From Nitrososphaerota archaeon (GTDB lineage: Archaea; Thermoproteota; Nitrososphaeria; Nitrososphaerales; Nitrosopumilaceae), in contig JADFJY010000016.1 in the NCBI GenBank assembly GCA_022565935.1, positions 1 to 14,778 of the forward strand: DNA of 14,778 bases, written 5' to 3'. This document shows positions 1 to 6,972 of the stretch, one piece after another. Positions within the stretch are counted from its first letter, which is position 1; every line of letters starts with the position of its first letter. Made by a program: the position numbers and the translations under genes. The notes beneath the pieces are model-generated. The model saw nothing but the letters and a program-made list of their open reading frames with translations, had not been told where the DNA came from and made no database searches.

Positions 1-107
1 CATTATGTAATTGGTCTTGATCAATGACTAAATACTAGATTGTGCCTAAAATAGTCATGAAATCAGCCGTTAGATTTACGGTTAACATTAGAATTATTTC
101 TAAAAAA

Positions 108-116
108 TTTTAATTT
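108..116 (+). promoter_or_regulatory. Probable TATA box (box A) of the DCC-family gene
   Basis: TTTTAATTT is centred about 25 bases before the ATG at 137. That is the spacing expected of an archaeal TATA box for a transcript with little or no leader. No Shine-Dalgarno sequence precedes the ATG. Bases 1-107 hold no convincing coding region in either direction. Confidence 0.4.
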
Positions 117-136
117 GATCGCCACTATAGAATATT

Positions 137-514
137 ATGGAAATTAAAGAAAATACTCCAATTGTAGTTTATGATAATCAATGTTACTTGTGTGTAAAAT
201 TTGCTAGATTTGTTGATTTTTTTGCAAGAGGTAAAATGACAATGGTAGGACACTATTCAGACTTTGGAACAAAAATAAGAAATGAAATTCTAGATGAATC
301 TGCATTAGACATGTTTTGGTTTATTGATGAAAAAATAGCATATGGGGGAAGAGCAGCATTATTTCCATTAGTGAAATCAATTTTTTCAAAAAAAATAAAA
401 AATGTCTCAACTATGAAAGTTGATGAAAATTGTCAACAAGACTGTAAAACTGTAAAAGCAGTTTTTTTGAGATCATCAAGTCTACTTACAAATAGCAGAA
501 AAATAGATCTCTAA
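137..514 (+). CDS. DCC-family (DUF393) thiol-disulfide oxidoreductase-like protein
   Basis: A 125-residue protein. Near the N-terminus a beta-strand-like VVYD leads into D13-N-Q-C16-Y-L-C19, which fits the D-x-x-C-x-x-C signature of the DCC family (named after DxLCC-type proteins; thioredoxin-like). A later segment, around residues 60-81, has the FIDEKIAYGGRAAL pattern typical of the family's middle part. Two further cysteines, C99 and C103, lie near the C-terminus and could form a second redox or metal pair. Members are small soluble proteins of poorly known physiology, assumed to act in thiol-disulfide exchange. No signal peptide is visible, so it is probably cytoplasmic. It is followed after 35 bases by the leucyl aminopeptidase on the same strand, but that gene has its own upstream AT-rich box, so cotranscription is uncertain. 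Family call is fairly sure; substrate unknown. Confidence 0.75.
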   Translation: MEIKENTPIVVYDNQCYLCVKFARFVDFFARGKMTMVGHYSDFGTKIRNEILDESALDMFWFIDEKIAYGGRAALFPLVKSIFSKKIKNVSTMKVDENCQQDCKTVKAVFLRSSSLLTNSRKIDL

Positions 515-549
515 TAAATCTAAATAATACTTTAAAACTCAGACAGATT

Positions 550-2022
550 ATGAAGATAAAAACTGAAAGTTCTACAAAAAAGAAAACGCAACTATTGTGT
601 GGATTTGTGTTAGAAAATTCAAACAAGATTTTAGGATTAGAAAAATTTGATGCTAAAACATCCTTAGCAATCAACCAATCTCTTAAAGATATGCAAGGAA
701 AATTAGGAAGATTAAATATTATTCCAATACCAGGAAAAAAATATGCACAGAGGATTCTACTTGCAGGGTTAGGAAAAAAAGAGAATTTAACAAAAGATAC
801 TATTAGATTAGTTTCAGGTAAAATTGCACAAAAAGCAAGAGAGTTAAAACTTAAAGAATTTTCAATAATTACACCTCCAAGTTTTGTAACTGATCAAATT
901 TTATCGGTTTCTCAGATTGTTGAAGGTTCCAAAATGGCTCTTTACAAATTTGATAAATTCAAGGGAGAAAAAACTGATAATTCACCAGATTTAACAATCA
1001 TAGTTTCTAAATCAAACAAAATATCACAAGCAATCAAAATAGCTGTAATTGTTGCAGACGGTGCCATATTTACAAAAAGTATTGCTAATTTACCTCCAAA
1101 TGAGTGTACTCCAAGTACATTAGTAAATTTTGCAAAAACAATTTCCAAAAAGAACAAGATGAAATGTAAGATAATTTCTAAACCTGAATTAAAAAAGAAA
1201 GGTTTTGGTGGGATTATTGCTGTAGGTCAAGGAAGTAAAAATGAGCCAAAACTAATTGTTTTAGAACATAATCATGGAACAAAAAATGAGAAACCAATTG
1301 TTCTAGTTGGTAAGGCAGTAACATTTGACACAGGAGGAATTTCGTTAAAGCCTGGTGATAAAATGGATGAAATGAAATTTGACAAATGTGGAGGTTGTAC
1401 AGTTCTTGGAATAATGAAAGCAGTTTCAGAATTAAAACTACCAATCAATGTTGTTGGAATTATTCCATCAGTTGAAAATATGCCTAGTGGAGAATCATAC
1501 AGACCTGGCGATATCATAAAATTGTATAATGGAAAAACTGCAGAGATTCTCAACACAGATGCTGAAGGTAGGTTAATTTTAGCTGATGCATTATCATTTG
1601 GAGAAAAACACTATTCACCAAAAGCGATTATCGACTTTGCAACTCTAACTGGAGCATGCATCATAGCATTAGGTAACAATGTAGCAGGAATTGTATCAAA
1701 CAATGAAAAACTAACAAAGAGAATCAATGAATCTTCTAAAAGGACTATGGAACAAGTTTGGGAGCTTCCGTTAAATCAAGACTTTATGGACATGATAAAA
1801 TCAGAAGTTGCAGATATGAAAAATATTGGAATAGGTAGAGCTGCTGGAACCATTACTGCTGCAGCATTTTTGAGAAATGCAATTGAAAATACTCCATGGA
1901 TTCATATTGATATTGCAGGAGTTGCATGGACACAAATAGCTACGAAAGAAAAATCATACAATCCAAAAGGTGCTACGGGTTTTGGCGTAAGATTGATTCT
2001 AGATTATTTACAAAATTTGTAG
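550..2022 (+). CDS. pepA: Leucyl aminopeptidase, peptidase family M17
   Basis: A 490-residue cytosolic metallo-exopeptidase that removes N-terminal residues from peptides, presumably recycling amino acids from proteasome and peptidase products. The N-terminal macro-like domain spans about residues 1-170 and the catalytic domain about 175-490. All catalytic positions known from the E. coli PepA family are present with conserved spacing: metal ligands K255, D260, D278, D337 and E339, plus the catalytic pair K267 and R341. The M17 signature NTDAEGRL lies at 335-342. The length matches the family (about 480-500 residues). The ATG at 550 gives a complete N-terminus; AT-rich boxes lie at 522-537 upstream. 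Its stop is two bases from the stop of the convergent zinc-finger microgene. Function is sure; the exact amino acid preference cannot be read from the sequence. Confidence 0.95.
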   Translation: MKIKTESSTKKKTQLLCGFVLENSNKILGLEKFDAKTSLAINQSLKDMQGKLGRLNIIPIPGKKYAQRILLAGLGKKENLTKDTIRLVSGKIAQKARELKLKEFSIITPPSFVTDQILSVSQIVEGSKMALYKFDKFKGEKTDNSPDLTIIVSKSNKISQAIKIAVIVADGAIFTKSIANLPPNECTPSTLVNFAKTISKKNKMKCKIISKPELKKKGFGGIIAVGQGSKNEPKLIVLEHNHGTKNEKPIVLVGKAVTFDTGGISLKPGDKMDEMKFDKCGGCTVLGIMKAVSELKLPINVVGIIPSVENMPSGESYRPGDIIKLYNGKTAEILNTDAEGRLILADALSFGEKHYSPKAIIDFATLTGACIIALGNNVAGIVSNNEKLTKRINESSKRTMEQVWELPLNQDFMDMIKSEVADMKNIGIGRAAGTITAAAFLRNAIENTPWIHIDIAGVAWTQIATKEKSYNPKGATGFGVRLILDYLQNL

Positions 2023-2024
2023 AA

Positions 2025-2162
2025 CTAATAACCTCTACTGTTTCTATCAGGTTTTTCAACATTGGGATTTCTAAAACCATGTTTTTCCATCATGTGATTT
2101 AGAAATCTAATATCATCAGAAAATGATTCACCACATATAGTACAATTTGACATTGAAATCAT
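2025..2162 (-). CDS. C2H2 zinc-finger microprotein (42-45 residues)
   Basis: A small gene, read on the minus strand. In the short form (ATG at 2153) it encodes 42 residues beginning MSNCTICGESF. In-frame ATG at 2162 would add three residues (MIS). The pattern is C4-x2-C7-x12-H20-x4-H25 with F11 and F17 as the expected hydrophobic core positions, so nearly the whole protein is one classical C2H2 zinc finger with a short charged tail ending in RGY. A TATA-like TTTTAATAT (2182-2190) is placed for a leaderless start at either ATG. It ends two bases from the pepA stop, tail-to-tail, and lies downstream of 5S rRNA on the same strand. Single-finger proteins of this size are common in archaea and usually uncharacterised; nucleic-acid or protein binding is plausible but inferred. 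Coding is supported by the motif, a clean start and a promoter. Confidence 0.7.
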   Translation of the reverse strand: MISMSNCTICGESFSDDIRFLNHMMEKHGFRNPNVEKPDRNSRGY

Positions 2163-2181
2163 AATCAACCAATTAATTCAA

Positions 2182-2190
2182 TATTAAAAG
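2182..2190 (-). promoter_or_regulatory. Probable TATA box for the zinc-finger gene
   Basis: On the minus strand the sequence reads TTTTAATAT, centred 24 bases before the ATG at 2162 and 33 before the ATG at 2153. The nearer spacing favours a leaderless transcript starting at the longer form. The same T-rich stretch follows the 3' end of 5S rRNA and may also serve as its termination signal. Confidence 0.4.
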
Positions 2191-2207
2191 ATTGAAAATT
2201 AGAAAAT
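2191..2207 (-). terminator. T-rich termination region of 5S rRNA
   Basis: Directly after the 3' end of 5S rRNA the minus strand reads as T-runs (TTTTCTAATTTTC), with another TTTT beginning at 2190. Archaeal RNA polymerase terminates at such oligo-T tracts without needing a hairpin. The call rests on position and composition only. Confidence 0.45.
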
Positions 2208-2320
2208 GCCAGCACTGTTGCTTCCCAAGGGCTCTCGCATCTTAGTAGCACAACAGCGACGTCAGGTTTGACTTCCAAGTTCGGAATGGGATTGGGTCGC
2301 ACCCTAACGCTATGGCCGGC
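2208..2320 (-). rRNA. 5S ribosomal RNA
   Basis: On the minus strand the 113-base segment begins GCCGGCCATAGC and ends AACAGTGCTGGC. The ends pair to make helix I (GCCGGC with GCTGGC, one G-U pair). The universal loop region CCCATTCCGAACTTGGAAG is present, as are a helix IV/loop E-like segment and the GGGAAGC near the 3' side. No 16S or 23S sequence is adjacent, so this 5S gene is unlinked from the main rRNA operon, as is usual for Thaumarchaeota and many Crenarchaeota. A weak TATA-like TTAATAG lies at 2346-2352, about 29 bases upstream. End positions may be off by one or two bases. Confidence 0.93.
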
Positions 2321-2345
2321 TTGAAGAATGATGTCAGATTCTCAT

Positions 2346-2352
2346 CTATTAA
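2346..2352 (-). promoter_or_regulatory. Possible TATA box of 5S rRNA
   Basis: TTAATAG on the minus strand is centred 29 bases before the 5' end of the 5S gene at 2320. Spacing is right for an archaeal promoter, but the match is weak for an rRNA gene. The interval 2321-2416 must hold the divergent promoters of both 5S and ABCE1. Confidence 0.3.
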
Positions 2353-2385
2353 CGTAACGCCAGGTATCAAATGTGCTCAAAATAG

Positions 2386-2393
2386 GTATAAAG
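2386..2393 (+). promoter_or_regulatory. Probable TATA box of the ABCE1 gene
   Basis: GTATAAAG is centred about 27 bases before the ATG at 2417, the spacing for a transcript that starts at or within a base or two of the start codon. This supports 2417 as the start and argues against the upstream in-frame ATG at 2312. Confidence 0.55.
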
Positions 2394-2416
2394 CAAAGAA
2401 AATACCGAGTTACAAT

Positions 2417-4204
2417 ATGACTCATAGAGTTGCTGTTTTAGATCAAGATCTATGTCAGCCAAAAAAATGCGGTTTAGAGTGCATAAAATACTGCCCAATT
2501 AACAAATCAGGAGCAGATTGTATTGTTATAAGTGAAGAATCAAAAAAAGCACAAATCGATGAAGACATTTGTAATGGATGTGGAATATGTGTCAAAGTAT
2601 GTCCATTTGATGCAATAACTATTGTAAATCTTGCAAGTGAGTTAGCTACAGACAAAATTCATCAGTATGGTCCAAATTCATTTCGACTATTCAAATTACC
2701 CACACCAAGGAAGGGGGAAGTTGTTGGACTACTAGGAAGAAATGGAATGGGAAAAAGTACTGTAATAAACATACTATCAGGAAATCTTAAACCAAATCTT
2801 GGAAGATATGAAAACCCGCCTGAATGGAATGAGATTTTAAAATATTATAGTGGAACTGAACTTAAACAACATTTTGAAAAAATTGAACAAAAACAAATTC
2901 GTGCATCAATAAAACCTCAACAAGTTCATCATATTGCACAAGCATTTGATGGAACAGGAAAAGAACTTCTTGAGAAATACGATGAAAGAGGTATATCTAA
3001 AGCGTTAATCAAAGAATTAGGACTAGAAAATTCTATGGAACAGAATTTAAAGGAACTCAGTGGCGGTGAACTACAAAGAATAGCAGTAGCAGCAACAGCA
3101 TCAAAAGATACAGAATTTTACTTTTTTGATGAGCCATCATCATACAATGATGTTTTTCAAAGAATCGGAGTCGCTCGAGTAATACAAAGTTTAGCAAAAA
3201 TTGGAAAAAGTGTAATGGTAGTTGAACATGATTTAACATTATTAGATTTTCTCAGTGATTATATTGAGGTGTTATACGGCGAACCTGCTGCATATGGAAT
3301 TGTTTCAAGTGTTTTATCTACCAAAGTAGGAATCAATGTTTTTCTTGATGGATATTTGCCTGCAGAAAATGTTAGATTTAGAGACAAGAAATTTTCTTTT
3401 GATGTATCCTCTTCATCTACGGATATATTTCAAGAAGGAAATGATGTTGTAACTTACCCAAAACTTGAGAAGAAGTATCCTTCATTTACCGTAACAATTG
3501 AGCCTGGTCGAGTAAGAAAAGGTGAAGTTCTAGGCATAATGGGAGCAAATGCACTTGGGAAGACTACTATGATGAAGATGATTGCAGGAGTTGAAAAACC
3601 AGATTCAGGCAGTATTGATAAGAAAATAAAGATAGCATACAAACCACAGTATCTTCAAAATGATATTGATATGGAAGTTGTAGCATTATTAGATAAAGCA
3701 AATGACAATCCAGTTGAGGGAAGTCTTGAAGAAGAACAAATACTTGAACCATTAAAAATTAAAAAATTATACAATAAATCTATCAAGAATCTTTCTGGAG
3801 GAGAATTACAAAAAGTAGCAGTTGTGTCATGCCTATTACAAAAAGTAGATCTGTATGCATTAGATGAGCCATCAGCATTTTTGGATGTAGAGGATAGAAT
3901 TGTAGTAGCAAAATTTTTACAGAAATTTGTTCGCTCTTTCGGAAAATCAGCAATAGTGATTGATCATGATTTACAGTTGATGGATCTGGTTTCTGACACA
4001 ATGATAATTTTTGAGGGAGAATCAGGAATATCTGGTCAAGCTACATCTCCAATGCCAAAAGCTGATGCTATGAATAGATTTCTAAAATCACTTGATATGA
4101 CCTTTAGAAGAGATGAAAAAAGTTTCAGACCCAGAGTAAACAAATTAGAAAGTAGATTGGATAAAAATCAGAAAGCATCTGGAAATTACTATTACAAGAA
4201 TTGA
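2417..4204 (+). CDS. ABCE1/Rli1 ribosome-recycling ATPase
   Basis: A 595-residue soluble twin-ABC ATPase that splits 70S ribosomes into subunits after termination, with aRF1/Pelota, and takes part in initiation. The N-terminal iron-sulfur domain carries two 4Fe-4S sets: C13, C18, C22, C26 and C52, C55, C58, C62. The first nucleotide-binding domain has Walker A GRNGMGKST (107-115), signature LSGGELQR (214-221), Walker B leading to DEPSSYND (238-245) and the H-switch EHD (270-272). The second has GANALGKTT (376-384), LSGGELQK (459-466), DEPSAFLD (483-490) and DHD (516-518). The open frame extends back to an ATG at 2312, but that lies inside the 5S rRNA gene on the other strand. The ATG at 2417 yields the normal family N-terminus and length and is preceded by a TATA box. 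The D-loop of site 1 reads SSYND where most relatives have SSYLD. The stop overlaps the next gene, so the two are probably cotranscribed. Confidence 0.95.
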   Translation: MTHRVAVLDQDLCQPKKCGLECIKYCPINKSGADCIVISEESKKAQIDEDICNGCGICVKVCPFDAITIVNLASELATDKIHQYGPNSFRLFKLPTPRKGEVVGLLGRNGMGKSTVINILSGNLKPNLGRYENPPEWNEILKYYSGTELKQHFEKIEQKQIRASIKPQQVHHIAQAFDGTGKELLEKYDERGISKALIKELGLENSMEQNLKELSGGELQRIAVAATASKDTEFYFFDEPSSYNDVFQRIGVARVIQSLAKIGKSVMVVEHDLTLLDFLSDYIEVLYGEPAAYGIVSSVLSTKVGINVFLDGYLPAENVRFRDKKFSFDVSSSSTDIFQEGNDVVTYPKLEKKYPSFTVTIEPGRVRKGEVLGIMGANALGKTTMMKMIAGVEKPDSGSIDKKIKIAYKPQYLQNDIDMEVVALLDKANDNPVEGSLEEEQILEPLKIKKLYNKSIKNLSGGELQKVAVVSCLLQKVDLYALDEPSAFLDVEDRIVVAKFLQKFVRSFGKSAIVIDHDLQLMDLVSDTMIIFEGESGISGQATSPMPKADAMNRFLKSLDMTFRRDEKSFRPRVNKLESRLDKNQKASGNYYYKN

Positions 4205-5037
4205 CTCGAATGTTAAAAAAAGCACTGGAAAATGCTCTCACATCAAAAGAAAGTGATGAATTAATCTCAGCCTTTGATCAGATTGGAGATATAATTATTG
4301 TAAGAATTCCTGATTCGCTCTTATCAAAGAAAAAAATCATTGGTCAAACTTTGTTAAATGAGGTAAAAGTTGCTAGAAGTGTTTTTCATCAGGCATCAGA
4401 TATTGAAGGAGATTTTCGTACAAGAAGCCTAGAAATTCTTGCAGGAGAAAAAAATACTGAAACAGAATATAAGGAATTTGGATGTAAATTTTTAGTAGAT
4501 GTTGAAAATGCATTTTTTTCACCTAGACTTTCTACAGAAAGGGAGAGAATTGCAAATTTAATTCAGGATGGAGAAGTAATTACTAACATGTTTGCAGGAG
4601 TTGGGATGTTTTCTATAATGGCTTCAAAAAATAAAAAATGTACTGTTTATAGTATTGACATCAATCCAGTTGCATCAAAGTTGTGTGAAAAAAATATTGA
4701 ACTAAACAAGCTTGTTGGAAAAGTGATTTCAATAAATGGTGATGCATCAGAAATTATCAAAGAGAAACTAGTCAACAAATCTGATAGAACGTTGATGTTG
4801 TTACCTGAAAGATCTGATGAATTTTTAGAATCTGCAATAAATACAACCAAAAATGGAGGCATTATCCATTACTATTCACATATTCATGCAGACAAAAAAT
4901 CAGAAGCAGGAAAACTTTCAGAAGAACATTATCTTCAAGTTACACCAGTGCAATCAGAAATACTAGGTTCAAAAATTGTCAGAGCAGTAGGTCCTAGATA
5001 TTATCAAACAGTAGTAGATATAAAAATTTCAAAATAG
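4201..5037 (+). CDS. Trm5/TYW2-family class I SAM-dependent tRNA methyltransferase
   Basis: A protein of 278 residues from TTG at 4201, or 275 from ATG at 4210. The TTG would overlap the ABCE1 stop by four bases (TTGA); no Shine-Dalgarno sequence decides between them. The Trm5-like entry VDVENAFFSPRLSTERERIA (99-118) precedes SAM motif I, N129-MFAGVGMF (to 137), and the acidic SAM-binding residue D153 in the SIDINP stretch (151-156). This matches enzymes that make N1-methylguanosine at tRNA position 37 or related wybutosine steps. The N-terminal part is shorter than in long Trm5 proteins, so it may lack the full D1 domain. The motif usually written NLP before the substrate pocket reads LLPERSDEFL (200-209), with leucine for the conserved asparagine. 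A tRNA substrate is likely, and the neighbouring ABCE1 fits a translation cluster; the precise reaction is uncertain. Confidence 0.8.
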   Translation: MTRMLKKALENALTSKESDELISAFDQIGDIIIVRIPDSLLSKKKIIGQTLLNEVKVARSVFHQASDIEGDFRTRSLEILAGEKNTETEYKEFGCKFLVDVENAFFSPRLSTERERIANLIQDGEVITNMFAGVGMFSIMASKNKKCTVYSIDINPVASKLCEKNIELNKLVGKVISINGDASEIIKEKLVNKSDRTLMLLPERSDEFLESAINTTKNGGIIHYYSHIHADKKSEAGKLSEEHYLQVTPVQSEILGSKIVRAVGPRYYQTVVDIKISK

Positions 5038-5038
5038 A

Positions 5039-5257
5039 CTAATCATCTGATGTAATTGATGCAGATGAAGATTTTGTTGTAGCCATAACATATCCAATCC
5101 ATGCAACTACTGCAAGTATTGAACCTGCAAGCATTAATACAGACAATTGTAAAACAATAGGACTCCATTCAGAAAGCATCAACAAATATGCATAAAGAAA
5201 GAATCCACCAATACAAACAACAAAAATAGAAATGCCAGTTCCTTTACGTTTATCCAT
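5039..5257 (-). CDS. Small two-helix membrane protein of unknown function
   Basis: A 72-residue protein with a short basic N-terminus (MDKRKGTG), two hydrophobic segments at about residues 9-29 and 36-59, and a hydrophilic serine-rich tail ending in SDD. By the positive-inside rule both ends probably face the cytoplasm, with a short WSP-containing outer loop. No motif points to a function. It lies 37 bases downstream of the acetyltransferase gene on the same strand and ends two bases from the convergent methyltransferase gene. It could be read through from the acetyltransferase gene; an AT-rich AATAAATAAC-like stretch in the short gap could also be its own TATA box. The reading frame, hydrophobic pattern and fit between neighbours support a real gene, probably lineage-specific. 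Confidence 0.65.
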   Translation of the reverse strand: MDKRKGTGISIFVVCIGGFFLYAYLLMLSEWSPIVLQLSVLMLAGSILAVVAWIGYVMATTKSSSASITSDD

Positions 5258-5294
5258 TACGAAGAATTTTTTGTGAGTTATTTATTGGTTTGAA

Positions 5295-5792
5295 CTAATC
5301 TAATTCTATGGCCATAAGATATGCATCTTCACCATCTCGATAGTAGGCATTTAGTTGTTGTCTAATAGCAAATCCAAGTTTTTCATATAGCCTCACAGCA
5401 TCATTATTACTACATCGTACTTCCAGATGAAATTCATCACAATTTTTTAATTTTATGCCCTTTACGGATTCTTCAACAAGTATTCTTCCTATTCCTTTTT
5501 TTCTATAATCATCAAGAACTGCAATAGATACCACATGACCTTTTTTTACAAAACCTAATTTCTTAAAATTTGAAAAACCATATTCAGTTTTACACATGAT
5601 ATAACCAACATGTTTTCCTCCAATTTCTGCAACTATGAATGCCTCAGGAACTTCTGCAAGTAAACTTTCATAGAAATAATCAGAATAGTGTTCAGGGAGT
5701 GTTTTCAAATTAATTTCCATTATAGGAATTAAATCGCTTGGTTCTGCTCGTCTAATATTGCAATCATCTAATTGTCTTAGAATTACTTGCAT
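5295..5792 (-). CDS. GNAT N-acetyltransferase, RimI/Ard1 (NatA-like) type
   Basis: A 165-residue cytosolic acetyltransferase that probably acetylates N-termini of proteins using acetyl-CoA. The acetyl-CoA loop R97-K-K-G-I-G102 follows the beta-strand VVSIAV. The Ard1/Naa10-type segment LEVRCSNNDAVRLYEKLGF is at 123-141. The late YYRDGEDAYLM stretch (150-160) and the early LPEHY (32-36) are hallmarks of archaeal Ard1 rather than bacterial RimI, which acts on ribosomal protein S18. In Sulfolobus the corresponding enzyme has broad NatA/NatE-like specificity; whether this one does is inferred. Residues 1-13 precede the usual family start, but the ATG at 5792 has a TATA-like box 18-28 bases upstream. 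It is divergent from the site-2 protease gene across a 49-base interval and may lead a two-gene unit with the small membrane protein. Confidence 0.88.
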   Translation of the reverse strand: MQVILRQLDDCNIRRAEPSDLIPIMEINLKTLPEHYSDYFYESLLAEVPEAFIVAEIGGKHVGYIMCKTEYGFSNFKKLGFVKKGHVVSIAVLDDYRKKGIGRILVEESVKGIKLKNCDEFHLEVRCSNNDAVRLYEKLGFAIRQQLNAYYRDGEDAYLMAIELD

Positions 5793-5841
5793 GTTTTATG
5801 ATATTTGTATCAATATTTAATTTTAAACCATAAGCCATTTA
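5793..5841. promoter_or_regulatory. Divergent promoter region, acetyltransferase and site-2 protease
   Basis: Only 49 bases separate the two starts. On the minus strand TTAAATATTG (5811-5820) lies about 24 bases before the ATG at 5792. On the plus strand TTTAATTTTAAA (5816-5827) lies about 20 bases before the ATG at 5842. The two boxes overlap, so binding of transcription factors for one gene could exclude the other. Both transcripts would be leaderless or nearly so. Confidence 0.4.
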
Positions 5842-6972
5842 ATGGAAAGATTTAGTCTTAAACAGATGGAAGAAAATTCACAAGAAGAAGTTACTTCATT
5901 CGTAAATTCTATATTTGAGGTCAGTGATTTTGTTAAAACAGAATTTTCATTAGAATTTAAAATTGTAGATTTAGAATTTAAATCAAAGTTTGAGGATTTA
6001 GCAAGAAAATTAGAAAATCGGAATTATGTCTGTAAATTAGAAGAAATGAATGGTTCAAAATATATTATCGTTCAAAAATTTACTCCAAAAAAACAGAGAA
6101 AATGGATGAACTCGTCATGGACTCCTAGAATTTTGTTTGCAATTGTAATTTCATTTGTGATGATTGATGGATATTATAGAACATCTGGAACAAATTCAAT
6201 TGTAGAGATTGGGGATCCTCTAACAATGGCAGGGATCTATACATTATCCTTGTTAGGAATTTTGGGAATTCATGAACTGGGACATATTATTGCGTCCAAA
6301 GCACATAAACTAAAAACAACTTGGCCATACTTTATTCCAGGATTACCTATAATTGGAATTCCTACATTTGGTGCATTTATCCAAGCAAAAGGGTTAATGA
6401 TTAATAGAGAAATTTTATTTGATGTTGCTATTGCAGGTCCTGTTGCAGGGCTAGTAATTGCAATGATTGTTTCAATTTATGGAGCATATACTGCACCAAT
6501 TTTAGATCCAGAGATTGCTGCAGAATTATTTGCAGAATCTAAATTAATTGAATGGAATATGGGAGAGCCATTGTTAATGACTGCGAGTTTAGCAATGTTC
6601 GGTAAAGGGGGAGTTGGACATGAAGTCATCATGACTCCCATAATGTTTGCAGCTTGGATTGGATTTTTAATTACATTTTTGAATTTATTACCTGCATGGC
6701 AATTAGATGGAGGACATATGGCACGAACATTACTTAACCCAAAGATGCACAAATATGCAACTTATGGAAGTATGATGATTCTTGTTTTGTTAAATTATTG
6801 GATGATGGCAATATTGATTCTAATAATGAGTTCAAGAAGCCCTAGTGCATCTCCACTAGACAATGTCTCACCACTTTCAAGAAACAGAAAATTTGCATAC
6901 GTTGGAATAATAGGATTAGCAATTTTGTGTGCACCATTGCCAGCAGGTTTTATGTCTAGTATTTTACCTTAA
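5842..6972 (+). CDS. Site-2 protease family integral membrane metalloprotease (M50)
   Basis: A 376-residue polytopic membrane protein. Residues 1-90 form a charged, soluble N-terminal domain. Membrane segments then begin near 96. The zinc-binding HExxH is H144-E-L-G-H148, inside a hydrophobic helix, and the third ligand is D289 in the LDGGH motif (288-292), preceded by NLLPAWQ as in other S2P proteins. The enzyme would cut substrate proteins within or near the membrane. The GxxxG-like and GIP/PGLP segments at 165-180 resemble the S2P re-entrant region. Regulated intramembrane proteolysis is the family role; the substrate is unknown and no anti-sigma-like partner is nearby (archaea have no sigma factors). 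Its 3' end overlaps the convergent LarA-like gene by nine bases. The start is fixed by the short divergent spacer. No PDZ domain is visible. Confidence 0.88.
   Translation: MERFSLKQMEENSQEEVTSFVNSIFEVSDFVKTEFSLEFKIVDLEFKSKFEDLARKLENRNYVCKLEEMNGSKYIIVQKFTPKKQRKWMNSSWTPRILFAIVISFVMIDGYYRTSGTNSIVEIGDPLTMAGIYTLSLLGILGIHELGHIIASKAHKLKTTWPYFIPGLPIIGIPTFGAFIQAKGLMINREILFDVAIAGPVAGLVIAMIVSIYGAYTAPILDPEIAAELFAESKLIEWNMGEPLLMTASLAMFGKGGVGHEVIMTPIMFAAWIGFLITFLNLLPAWQLDGGHMARTLLNPKMHKYATYGSMMILVLLNYWMMAILILIMSSRSPSASPLDNVSPLSRNRKFAYVGIIGLAILCAPLPAGFMSSILP

Noticed and set aside
1..107. Short palindrome TTGATCAA (17-24) and a CTGA/ATGACTA box pair on the minus strand as a possible second box C/D RNA
   Set aside because: There is no second good C or D box, no closing stem, and the palindrome is what AT-rich DNA gives by chance.
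1214..1556. Minus-strand open frames within pepA
   Set aside because: They lie opposite the most conserved catalytic codons of pepA and look like frame shadows.
2321..2345. AATGATGTC after the 5S gene as a box C start of a plus-strand sRNA
   Set aside because: No box D follows at a usable distance and the stretch must hold two promoters.
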